NCBI GenBank assembly: GCA_020848905.1
Contig: JADLHG010000010.1
Location: 1 to 44,963 of the forward strand
Direction: 5' to 3'
Source: Deltaproteobacteria bacterium
GTDB lineage: Bacteria > Myxococcota_A > Polyangia > GCA-2747355 > JADLHG01
Length of the DNA stretch: 44,963 bases
Positions within the stretch are counted from its first letter, which is position 1, and every line of letters begins with the position of its first letter. Made by a program: the position numbers and the translations under genes. The notes beneath the pieces were generated by a model. The model ran no database searches, was not told where the DNA came from, and was given only the letters and a program-made list of their open reading frames with translations. Below are positions 32,101-38,883 of this stretch, piece by piece.

Positions 32101-33652
32101 GCTCGACCGGGCGGGCCTGCCCCGACTCTCCGTCGGAGCCGACCTCCTGCGCCGGGCCGACCCCTTCGCCCGCCAGCTCGAGTGGCGCGCCTCCTCGGCG
32201 CTCGAGGCGGACCTCGCGGGGCACCTGCGCGCGCTGCGGCTGAAGAAGCTCTTCCTGCGCGGCCTCTACGAGCACGGCCAGGCCGACATCGACGAGCGGC
32301 GGCGGAGCGCGGGCGACGAGCGGGACCGGCACCAGGTCTTGCACCACGCCGTCGGCGAGCTGCGCCTCGCGCCCACGCTCACCGAGAACGCCTACGCGAC
32401 GGTGGACCTGCACCGACTGCGCGGCGTGCTCGACGCGAGCGGCGAGCTCGCAGATCAGCTCACCTACTGGCGGCTCGACGCCGGGGCCTCGAGCGGGTTC
32501 GTGCGGGGGCTGGCCCTGCGCTTCGACAGCACCCTCTGGTTCGGCGACGACCGGCCGCTCGTCTCGACCGAGCCCGGGGCGCCGGCCGCGGCCACGCTCC
32601 CGCCCGTAGACCCGGAGCGCAACCAGCAGGCGGACTCGCGCCTCTCGGGGATCCTGGACCTCTTCCCGGGCGAATGGCTGAAGCGCCTCGGCCCGCTCAA
32701 GTTCAGCGGGGCCTACACCTACACGCGGCAGGCCGCCGCGCAGGGCCGCATCCGCGCCACCGTCGCGCGCGGCGTCGAACGCTGCGACGTGGTCGGGGAC
32801 GAGGACGGCGACGGGCTGGCCGACTGCGCCGACCCCGACTGCGCGCTGGCCGATCAGTGCCTCTTGCGTACGAGCCGCCTCGAGAGCCACCGCGGCTACG
32901 GAACCCTCTCGTGGGACACGCCGGGCAAGCTCTTCGTCGAGCTCTTCGGCGATCTGCGGTGGGGCTTCTCGGACCGGGACCGAGTGCTGCGCAGCACGCG
33001 GCAGGAGCTCCGCTCCCAGCTCGTGTGGCGGCCGATCTATCCCTCGCCCATCACCGCGCGCTTCGACCTGGTGCGCGAAATGAAGCGTCCCGATCAATAC
33101 GACGGCATCCTCCCGGCGATCGAGGCGATGCAGACGGTCTACGAGCCGGCGCTCGAGTGGCGCAGGCGCTGGTCCCCGAGGTGGTGGCACTGGGCCAAGC
33201 TCGCGCTGTCGGTGAACCAGTTCCGGGACCTGCCCCACATTCGCACGGTGGAGGACGCCTTCGGCAAGAAGGGAGACCTCGAGCGTCGCGACTACGACCA
33301 ATGGGCGCTCAAGCCGAGCCTGGAGGTGCGTCGCCGCTTCGAGGACCCGCAAGGGCGCTTCAGCGTGCGCCCCTACGCCCGCGCCACCTACAAGCTGCAG
33401 TGGGGCTCCGGCCTGCGCTCGCGCATCGACTCGCGGGAGTGCCGGCCCGGCGACCCCTGCCTCGCGAACGGTTCGGAGACGAGTCAGACCTACTCGCTCT
33501 CCGTCGGCGCCGTCTGGGTGCACGCCGAGAACCTCTTCATCGACCTGGACCTGACGGGGAGCTACTACGACTGCATCCGGCCGGCGTCGGGGGCGCTCTG
33601 CCAGGACAAGTTCCTTCTCACGCCGCACCTGCTCGCGCGGGTGAGGTACTGA
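29174..33652 (+). CDS. Large outer-membrane-type protein with N-terminal beta-propeller
   Basis: About 1490 residues. A signal peptide ends PAHA. Residues about 35-355 form a propeller of repeats with WVGTAKGLAHYN, WVATDAGLAAYE and WFATSQGLSRFD, like the sensor blades of hybrid two-component proteins. An Ala/Pro/Ser linker (about 365-395) follows. The rest is beta-rich with long strands of alternating residues, a DGRELERNVDYFMDHENG block resembling surface-secretion barrels, an insert DEDGDGLADCADPDC near 1210, and a final aromatic (LLARVRY), as in outer membrane barrels. Start: CTG 29174 has GAGAGG upstream and gives a proper leader; GTG 29204 would leave no basic n-region. No ATG fits. Function unknown; it may be co-transcribed with module A. 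Confidence 0.75.
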   Translation: MLFRALFAVAVLAVALPGPAHARRYPITKADESGTWIGTRRGLLHGVGELWKRTDERSGLPSPVVNDLELTPRAVWVATPRGLARLDKGSRRWETVAAPPLPSVETTSVSFDPSEPDQLWVGTAKGLAHYNVRTNSWSRVPDGILPAGKVHDVHARGRTVWVATDAGLAAYEPALGSAKLYSRQHSLPGDRVLELDELGQDLWLTCDGGLARMSLQRRTFAGFGPKQGLPGGPLLALARLENTLYVVTAQGLVTYDVSADVLVPFRHEKGLLGARVRAVAATGGYAWFATSQGLSRFDPAKKVWAYYKTEDGLSTTDARELTVAGSALLIFGGKGELDSYDHKKDEWLERTGLLGAGADRTAGEPRGAGPTSGPASAPSSAPARPTAPPRVKLSVSAELDTELKQDLTYRPTATPRTDREGYWLVNTLRLGAGAAFASGRKVDLSGSLDWGDISPLFLGQGATLRSFQRYELELRYLGLERDFVREALFGHQVRLEPSGGPLTERTELEGGRLVLSAGPPRAGGRFATLQATAGVRRGTPLRLVLRRPSVESLQVKRLKLSRPGPDGTPRELRYVIPQSVRVLLDGRELERNVDYFMDHENGVLWLRNTDLLHPTRVVEVELEYEQIPRKNVGAVAMTDLLPRDGTLGQLKRTGRARWAKDEQGLFDEIDGGADQFINRGWVKTLSQDFEWGSSGVSLRIYDMGDDKNAGSIFIVRKLPEAKPVPGMDDVFVEKQTAGLTVKLVRGSFYVEVSIDQASQEQELLSIAGWLVSKLSASGGTSADQLRDLIGGASLDLKLTDRTQVGLAYYSTRSLDDPELRAREKLEELARDVFSAHAQHVRPLGKRYRLDARLQGAGSQAWQQGYVSGAAVDGRLLVSGPRLVLSATGRKFTPEYLGLGVARQTEFCRTATRQCVAPFSSHLDYEAGLESTVRPASFLPVRLAYQRQVTRLGEDYADAPAGGPGEGSRDVASAQVTLDRAGLPRLSVGADLLRRADPFARQLEWRASSALEADLAGHLRALRLKKLFLRGLYEHGQADIDERRRSAGDERDRHQVLHHAVGELRLAPTLTENAYATVDLHRLRGVLDASGELADQLTYWRLDAGASSGFVRGLALRFDSTLWFGDDRPLVSTEPGAPAAATLPPVDPERNQQADSRLSGILDLFPGEWLKRLGPLKFSGAYTYTRQAAAQGRIRATVARGVERCDVVGDEDGDGLADCADPDCALADQCLLRTSRLESHRGYGTLSWDTPGKLFVELFGDLRWGFSDRDRVLRSTRQELRSQLVWRPIYPSPITARFDLVREMKRPDQYDGILPAIEAMQTVYEPALEWRRRWSPRWWHWAKLALSVNQFRDLPHIRTVEDAFGKKGDLERRDYDQWALKPSLEVRRRFEDPQGRFSVRPYARATYKLQWGSGLRSRIDSRECRPGDPCLANGSETSQTYSLSVGAVWVHAENLFIDLDLTGSYYDCIRPASGALCQDKFLLTPHLLARVRY

Positions 33653-33667
33653 CGGCCGCGACCGTCA
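33650..33667. terminator. Hairpin joining two convergent stop codons
   Basis: TGACGG, six bases (CCGCGA), then CCGTCA form a perfect 6-bp stem. Its left arm starts with the TGA of the rightward barrel gene and its right arm ends with the TCA that is the stop of the leftward gene at 33665. It could act in both directions, but there is no T-run, so termination is only likely. Confidence 0.45.
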
Positions 33668-34318
33668 CGGCGCGACGGGCGCCGCTCCGAGCCGCACGAG
33701 GAGCTGGTTCCAGTCGGCCAGGTCGCGCTCCTGCTGGTTGCGCTGCTGCAGCTCGGCGGCCCGGCGGGCGGTCTGCACGAGCCGCCGCTTGTAGAGCCGG
33801 AGGCTCTCCTTGGGGAGCTGCGAGATGGCGCGCAGCGTGGCTTCCACATTGATGCTCCCGCCGACCTCGCCGTTGTCGCGCAGGTAGGCGAGCAGCGTCT
33901 GCGCAGAGGCGCTCCCCGCCCCTTCGACGCGCTTCATGAGCTCGGCGCCCGATACGACCTGCACCGGCACCCGGTGCGAGGTGACGAGCTTGCCGGTGAC
34001 CTCGTTGATGAAGAGACGCTGGACGAGCCCGTTCCGCGTCGAGCCGCTCACGAGGGCGTGCGCCGTCACCAGTCGATTCCCGCTCGGCGTCACGACCGCG
34101 CTCCGTCGGAGCTGCCAGCGCTCCTTCCCGCCGCGCAGAGCGATCCAGGCCTCGGCCCGCCGAAGCACGCGCTCCTTCGCGGCGTCCTCCGCCGCACGGG
34201 CGAGGGCCGGACCGCTGCAGAGCAGCGCGAGCAGGGCTCCGCAGGCCAAGGCGCGGCGCCTCCGCGCGCGGCGCGCCGACGGACGGATGAGCTGATCAGG
34301 CGAAGCCCCGAGCGCCAT
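33665..34318 (-). CDS. Exported protein of unknown function
   Basis: A 217-residue protein I do not recognise. An Arg-rich n-region (about 12-22, ARRARRRR) is followed by a hydrophobic core LACGALLALLCSGPALA and a likely cleavage near residue 45. The mature part has a beta-rich section (VVTPSGNRLVTAHALVSG, FINEVTGKLVTSHRVPVQVV) and a helical C-terminus with many Arg/Gln (TARRAAELQQRNQQERDLADW). ATG 34318 is preferred over the frame's earlier ATG at 34360 because GAGGAG lies about 9 bases ahead. It converges on the barrel gene with 12 bases between stops, and diverges from the gene at 34595. Confidence 0.65.
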   Translation of the reverse strand: MALGASPDQLIRPSARRARRRRALACGALLALLCSGPALARAAEDAAKERVLRRAEAWIALRGGKERWQLRRSAVVTPSGNRLVTAHALVSGSTRNGLVQRLFINEVTGKLVTSHRVPVQVVSGAELMKRVEGAGSASAQTLLAYLRDNGEVGGSINVEATLRAISQLPKESLRLYKRRLVQTARRAAELQQRNQQERDLADWNQLLVRLGAAPVAP

Positions 34319-34594
34319 GGGAACCGACTCCTCGCGTAAGTGCGAGGCTGCATTGTGCAACGTACGGGCCAGTCGAAGGCCAACGCGCGGCGGGTGCGTC
34401 GGCAGTCGCCTCGTATGATTTCAGCGACCTAGCCACCCAGGGGATCTCGCCCGAGCGGCTAGGGGGGCTTTCACCCCGGACGCCGCGAGCCATTGACCCG
34501 AGCGGCCACGACCCGGCTCTCTCGTTCGGCAGGACTCTTGCTCATGCGAGGTTCGCACTCGACACCGAAACAACCTCTGACCAGGAGTTGCACC
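34319..34594. other. Divergent intergenic region with two predicted stem-loops
   Basis: This 276-bp region lies between two divergent genes. CCTAGCC (34428-34434) can pair with GGCTAGG (34457-34463), and a run of G (34463-34467) can pair with CCCC (34473-34476) at once after it. The two structures overlap slightly, so they may compete. A TTGACC (34493-34498) could be a -35 for the rightward gene, but no good -10 is seen. It could be a structured leader of the rightward gene; I do not recognise a riboswitch family. Confidence 0.4.
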
Positions 34595-35452
34595 ATGTTT
34601 CGCACCACCCGGCTCCTTCACGGCTCTCTCGGAATCGCCGTCCTGACGGCTTCCCTGGCCATCTCCAGCGCCCCGTCGCACGCGGCGGAGTCCGCTTCCC
34701 GGCGCGTCAGCCCCTCGGCCAAGAAGAACGCCAGCGCCGCCTACCGCGTCGCCGTGCTGCAGGAGCGATGGGGCGGCGTGGGCGGCTACCTGAAGGCGCT
34801 CGTGAAGAACGTGGCTCGCCCGCGCACCATCCTGATCGGAGGAGCGGCGGTCGCGGCGGACGTCGTCACGCGCGGGCAGTTCGGCATCACCCCGCGCGCC
34901 ATGTCTGCCATGATCGGAATCGAAGGCCTCCGCTTCAGCACCACCAAGAAGCTGCAGAGCCCGGCCGACAAGCACCACGCGCTCGCCGACCTGGCCGTCC
35001 TGCGCGGCGACCGCAAGGAGGCCTTCAAGCAGCGCACCCTCGGCCTCGCGCATCGCGCGGTGGGCTACTTCGCCTCGAACCTGGTCTTCAATCTGGGGAT
35101 CAACACGGCCCTCTTCGGGCCCGAGCACGCGCACCTGATCGTGCCGGGTGCGCTGGCCTGGAGCGCCGGAATGGGGGTCGTGGGCTCCGTGGTCGAGCAC
35201 CTGCTGCCCAAGGCGTACTTCAACAGCCGCCTCAATCGCGCGCTCGGCCGCGCCGAGACGGCCGTCGCCGCCCTCGACCGCGCGCCGAACAGCGAGGAAG
35301 CCATCGCCGTCGCGCGGGGCACTCTCGCCAACGTGACCAAGGCGGCGAACTCCATCCCCATGCTCTCGGCCAAGCAGACGGCGCGCTTCACGGCGCTCAA
35401 GCAGCGCGCCGCGAGCGTGCCCAGCGTGAGCGAGGCCGCGTCCCAGCTCTAG
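34595..35452 (+). CDS. Exported or membrane protein of unknown function
   Basis: A 285-residue protein not matched to a family. Residues 1-31 are a signal peptide ending PSHAAES. The middle holds several fairly hydrophobic segments (TILIGGAAVAADVV, YFASNLVFNLGINTALFG, LIVPGALAWSAGMGVVGSVV), enough for two to four membrane helices, with a Lys/His-rich stretch between. The C-terminus is helical and Ala-rich. The start follows CAGGAG at 34580-34586. It stands alone, with a hairpin at 35489 after it. No active-site motif is visible. Confidence 0.65.
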   Translation: MFRTTRLLHGSLGIAVLTASLAISSAPSHAAESASRRVSPSAKKNASAAYRVAVLQERWGGVGGYLKALVKNVARPRTILIGGAAVAADVVTRGQFGITPRAMSAMIGIEGLRFSTTKKLQSPADKHHALADLAVLRGDRKEAFKQRTLGLAHRAVGYFASNLVFNLGINTALFGPEHAHLIVPGALAWSAGMGVVGSVVEHLLPKAYFNSRLNRALGRAETAVAALDRAPNSEEAIAVARGTLANVTKAANSIPMLSAKQTARFTALKQRAASVPSVSEAASQL

Positions 35453-35488
35453 CCGCCTCGCACCTCTGGCGGTGGCCACTATTCCCCC

Positions 35489-35505
35489 TGGGGCTTGAGG
35501 CCCCA
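35489..35505 (+). terminator. GC-rich hairpin after gene ending 35452
   Basis: TGGGGC, a 5-base loop (TTGAG) and GCCCCA form a 6-bp all-but-one GC stem, 37 bases after the upstream stop codon. There is no T-run, so it may be a pause or processing site and not a full terminator. Confidence 0.4.
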
Positions 35506-35519
35506 TGCGCCCCGCAACG

Positions 35520-35535
35520 GTTGACCTCCGTCAAC
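35520..35535. promoter_or_regulatory. GTTGAC-N4-GTCAAC inverted repeat upstream of 35577 gene
   Basis: A perfect 6-bp inverted repeat with 4 bases between arms, about 42 bases ahead of the ATG at 35577. The left arm contains TTGACC, which could be a -35. It could be an operator, but no regulator is coded next to it. Confidence 0.35.
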
Positions 35536-35576
35536 GGGGCTGCGCTCGAGGCTGTGCTACGCTCGAGGGGTTCATC

Positions 35577-37223
35577 ATGAGCACCACGGGACGCCTCACC
35601 GGCCTCGCCGGCCTCGTAACCGCCGCCCTCTTCGCCACGCACCCGGCCGACGCGCACTGGTGCAACAACATCTGGTCGGCCCCCGCCCGCATGGTGGTCA
35701 AGCCCGAAACCTCGACGGTGGTGATCAGCGGGAGCAACGCCGCCACCCTGCGCGTCTACGTCCGCAACAACTTCCCTTACAAGCTGGTCAACGTGGAGAT
35801 GCAGGGGTCCGCGTCGGGCTACACCGTGCAGGTCACCGCGGGCAACCCGCAGGCGATCTATCCCGGCCAGGAGGTGCCGTTCGTCTTCTCCATCCGCTCG
35901 AGCGGCGGGTCCGGCGGGAGCGTCCCGGTCACGAACCTGAACCTGCAGGTCCGCTTCCGGTCGGCGTCGAGCCCTTACGGCTGGCTCGCCGGCTCGGACT
36001 GTCGCGTGGACCCGAACGCCTCCGACAGCCTGCTTGCGCAGCGCGCGGTCTACGGCAACGGCAACGGCGGCAACTGCGGCCCGAACCAGAGCGCGTCGCT
36101 CGCCGCGGCCACGCTCTTCGACCGCAACCAGGGGGCGGCGCTCCCCGGCGGGGAGCCGACCTTCGGCCGCAGCGGGATCCGCCAGGCCGCGCACTACTTC
36201 GGCTATCGGTTCTGCTATGCCGGTAATGGCACCTGGCGCAACCCCGGGCAGGACTGCCCCGGCGCCGTCGCCGAAGGGGCGGCGTGGGACAACACCGATC
36301 AGTTCGGGCAGAACTGTATGCGCGCCGGTTCGGAGCTCGCGATCCGCAAGAGCCGCCTGAACCAGGGGGACCTGGACTTCGCCCGTGCGGCCGCGGTGAA
36401 CGCGCTCAAGCCCGGCAACGGAAGCAACACCCTCAAGGGGAGCGCGCCGCACAAGTGCATGGCCGCCGTGGCGGGGGCGCACCTCTGGGTCGGGGCGAGC
36501 TCGACCGATCCGTTCACCACGGCGCTCAACGACGCGAACAACGCCGTGCCCCCCGCGTGCCGCAGCGCCGGCATGCACGTGCTCACCGGCGCCGCGCTGA
36601 CGGGCGATTGCCCGGGGACCCAGCCGCACACGCAGGCCGCCTGCGCCGCGGCCCAGGGCTTGCGCGGCAACGACGGACCGGTGCGGAGCGTGCTCATGCC
36701 CGGCGCCACCGACGGCGAGAGCAACGGGTACAACGGGCTCTACTTCGCCTACATGCTCTCGCTCGTGGCCGGCGTGCGGCAGGCCGCCTCGGGGGGCGTG
36801 TCCTTCTACCCGGACAGCGGAGGAACGGCGCCACGCGATAGCGGCGTCACGCCTCCGCGCGACAGCGGCGTCACGCCCCCGCGCGACACCGGCGTCGCGA
36901 GAGACCGCGGCACGACGCCACCCCGTGACGGAGCGGCGCCACCGCAGGACGCCGCGCCGCCGCTGCGCACGGATGCCTACTTCATCCAGACCGAGGCCGG
37001 CCCGGTGCAGCTCGGCGACGGCTTCCCCCGCTCGGAGGCGGGCGTCCCCCTGGTGGACGCGCAGCTCGTCACCCCCACCCTCGACGGGGGCGCGCCCGCC
37101 AAGAACGGCCGCGAGCAGCTCCGCGGCGGCTGCGCCGTCACGCCGGACACCCTGGCACCACCGGGGCTTCTTCTGGCCCTGCTCCTGCTCGGTCTACTAC
37201 GCTTGCGACGCTTGAACGACTAA
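35577..37223 (+). CDS. Secreted protein with MYXO-CTERM-like tail
   Basis: A 548-residue cell-surface protein. Residues 1-26 are a signal peptide ending HPADA. The N-terminal third looks like a beta-sandwich (TLRVYVRNNFPYKLVNVEM); the middle is Asn/Gly/Cys-rich with YGNGNGGNCGPNQ and no family that I recognise. A linker of PRDSGVTPPRDSGV repeats (coded by 24-bp repeats, 36834-36897) leads to the C-terminus: GGC, then a Leu-rich helix and LRLRRLND. That is the layout of the MYXO-CTERM sorting signal (Gly-Cys, membrane helix, Arg), which would anchor it to the surface. GAGGGG sits 7 bases ahead of the ATG. The native function is unknown. Confidence 0.75.
   Translation: MSTTGRLTGLAGLVTAALFATHPADAHWCNNIWSAPARMVVKPETSTVVISGSNAATLRVYVRNNFPYKLVNVEMQGSASGYTVQVTAGNPQAIYPGQEVPFVFSIRSSGGSGGSVPVTNLNLQVRFRSASSPYGWLAGSDCRVDPNASDSLLAQRAVYGNGNGGNCGPNQSASLAAATLFDRNQGAALPGGEPTFGRSGIRQAAHYFGYRFCYAGNGTWRNPGQDCPGAVAEGAAWDNTDQFGQNCMRAGSELAIRKSRLNQGDLDFARAAAVNALKPGNGSNTLKGSAPHKCMAAVAGAHLWVGASSTDPFTTALNDANNAVPPACRSAGMHVLTGAALTGDCPGTQPHTQAACAAAQGLRGNDGPVRSVLMPGATDGESNGYNGLYFAYMLSLVAGVRQAASGGVSFYPDSGGTAPRDSGVTPPRDSGVTPPRDTGVARDRGTTPPRDGAAPPQDAAPPLRTDAYFIQTEAGPVQLGDGFPRSEAGVPLVDAQLVTPTLDGGAPAKNGREQLRGGCAVTPDTLAPPGLLLALLLLGLLRLRRLND
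36834..36897. repeat. 24-bp tandem repeat coding linker
   Basis: Units CGCGAYAGCGGCGTCACGCC plus four bases run at 36834, 36858 and, in part, 36882. They code the repeated PRDSGVTP linker of the MYXO-CTERM-like protein. Copy number may vary between strains. Confidence 0.75.
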
Positions 37224-37240
37224 CGGACTGGAGACCTACC

Positions 37241-37861
37241 ATGAGACGAAGCTCTGGGCGCGGTGCCCTCGCCCTCGCGGCGACCCTGTTCCTCGCGAGC
37301 TGCGGCAGCAGCACCTCGACTCCCTCGAAGGACGGCGGCACGAAGGGCGACGTGGCGGCGGCGAAGGCCGACGGCGCCGCGGCGAAGAAGGTGGAGGACT
37401 ACGTCCCGGCTCCGGGCGCGGCCTGGGAGGAGGACACGGCCGCGGGCAAGGCGGGGGTCGAGGCCGCCTACACCGACGTGGACATCGAGAAGATCATCGA
37501 CGGGGAGAACGCCCCTTACGCCGCCGAAGGGACGGTGGGCTTCGCCAAGCAGGACTACAAGAAGGACGGGCACAAGCTCCTGCTCAAGCTCTGGCAGATG
37601 AAGACCGCCGCCGGGGCGAAGAAGATGTTCGACGCCAACAAGAAGGACGCCGAGACGAACGCGGGGCTCATCTTCGAGCCCGTCGCGCAGGTAGCCGACA
37701 CGGCCGTGATCGCCTACGATCAGCCCCAGTGGAAGGTCTTCGGACACAAGGGACCCTTCATCTACGAGGTCTTCGCCTCCCTCGGCAACGTGGCCCAGAA
37801 GGACGCCCTCAAGACCTCCGTGCTGGAGTTCGTGCAGGCGCTGGCCAAGGCCCTGCCCTGA
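37241..37861 (+). CDS. DUF6599-like lipoprotein
   Basis: A 206-residue lipoprotein: short basic n-region, LFLASC lipobox with Cys about 21, then a Ser/Thr/Ala/Lys linker. The domain resembles the anchored protein at 23894 (DIEKIIDGENAPYAAEG, QDYKKDGHKLLLKL, KTAAGAKKMFDAN), so both modules carry a member of this family. The mature part has no Cys or His cluster of its own. GGAG lies about 8 bases ahead of ATG 37241. It is followed, with overlap, by the binding protein of a tungstate/molybdate-type transporter, so it may sit in the same operon. Function unknown. Confidence 0.75.
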   Translation: MRRSSGRGALALAATLFLASCGSSTSTPSKDGGTKGDVAAAKADGAAAKKVEDYVPAPGAAWEEDTAAGKAGVEAAYTDVDIEKIIDGENAPYAAEGTVGFAKQDYKKDGHKLLLKLWQMKTAAGAKKMFDANKKDAETNAGLIFEPVAQVADTAVIAYDQPQWKVFGHKGPFIYEVFASLGNVAQKDALKTSVLEFVQALAKALP

Positions 37862-38883
37862 CCCGGCTCGGGGCTCCTTCGACCCGCCGCCTCCTCCCCC
37901 GGCGGCGCGCCGAGGCCCTGCGCTCGTCCCTCCTCGCCATGCTGGCGCTGCTCCCCGCGCTCGGCTGCAAGAATCGCCCGCAAGAGCTCCTCGTGCTGTC
38001 GGCGGCCAGCCTGGCCCGCGTCTTCGGCGGCCTCGAGGAGGAGCTCGAGCAGTCCCACCCGGGTCTGGACGTGCAGCTCGAGGTGGCCGGCTCGCAAACC
38101 GCGGTTCGCAAGGTGGCCGAGCTCGGCGCGCGCGTGGACGTCGTGGCCGTGGCCGACGGCCGCCTCATCGACGAGCTCCTCCGCCCGAGCCACGCCCGCT
38201 TCGCGGTGCACTTCGCGGCCAACGAGCTCGTGCTGGCTCACCTCGAGCACAGCCGGTACACCGACGAGCTCACCGCGCAGAACTGGCCCGAGGTCCTCAG
38301 CCGCTCCGACGTGCGGCTCGGCATGGTCAGCCCCGACCTCGCGCCGCTCGGCTACCGCACGCTCCTCCTCTGGCAGCTCGCGGAGCTCGAGCTCGGTCGC
38401 GCTCGTACCGGCCCGGACCTCTCTGCGCGCCTCCGGGCCCGCTGCGCCCCCGAGCACGTCGCGGCCCACGAGGCCGAGCTCCTGAAGCTCCTCCAGGCCC
38501 GGGCCATCGACTACGCCTTCGTCTACCGGAGCGCCGCCGAGGAACACAACCTGAAGTCCGTGGCGCTCCCCGGCCGCTACAACCTCGGGGTCCCCGAGGA
38601 GAGCGCGCGCTACGCCCGGGTGGCGGCCACCCTCCGCGGACCAAAAGGAACGACCGTTCGCCTTCCAGGGGCGCCGATCACCTACGCGGTCACCATCCCG
38701 CTGAACGCGCCGCACTCCGCCCTCGGCGCGCTCTTTTTGCGCGAGCTCCTCGGCCCCCGCGGGCACAAGCTCCTCGAGCGGAGCGGCTTCCGTCCGCTCT
38801 CGCCGGCGCGCGTCCGCCCGGCCGACCCCCTGCCCGAACCCCTCCGCGGCCTGGTCCGCGCCGACCCCTCGTCCGCGCCATGA
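37858..38883 (+). CDS. wtpA: WtpA-like tungstate/molybdate-binding lipoprotein
   Basis: About 341 residues, a periplasmic substrate-binding protein of an oxyanion ABC transporter. VLSAASLARVFGGLEEEL, VQLEVAGSQTAVRKVAELG, VDVVAVADGRLIDELL, FAANELVLAHLEHSRYTDEL and MVSPDLAPLGYRTL follow the WtpA order closely; the last matches the 'P.LDPCGYR' anion-site region, with Leu in place of Cys. A lipobox, LLPALGC, comes near residue 36. The start is unclear: CTG 37858 overlaps the upstream TGA by 4 bases and has AAGG ahead; CTG 37918 and ATG 37939 are the later options. ModA-type molybdate binding is the alternative specificity. Confidence 0.85.
   Translation: MTRLGAPSTRRLLPRRRAEALRSSLLAMLALLPALGCKNRPQELLVLSAASLARVFGGLEEELEQSHPGLDVQLEVAGSQTAVRKVAELGARVDVVAVADGRLIDELLRPSHARFAVHFAANELVLAHLEHSRYTDELTAQNWPEVLSRSDVRLGMVSPDLAPLGYRTLLLWQLAELELGRARTGPDLSARLRARCAPEHVAAHEAELLKLLQARAIDYAFVYRSAAEEHNLKSVALPGRYNLGVPEESARYARVAATLRGPKGTTVRLPGAPITYAVTIPLNAPHSALGALFLRELLGPRGHKLLERSGFRPLSPARVRPADPLPEPLRGLVRADPSSAP

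Noticed and set aside
31265-33628. Leftward frame of 787 codons under the barrel gene
   Set aside because: It is rich in Arg/Glu/Gly/Ala/Pro with no fold-like pattern. This is usual for antisense frames in GC-rich DNA.
34428-34476. A tRNA or known riboswitch in the divergent gap
   Set aside because: There is no TTCGA loop or acceptor pairing, and no conserved box of a riboswitch class that I know.
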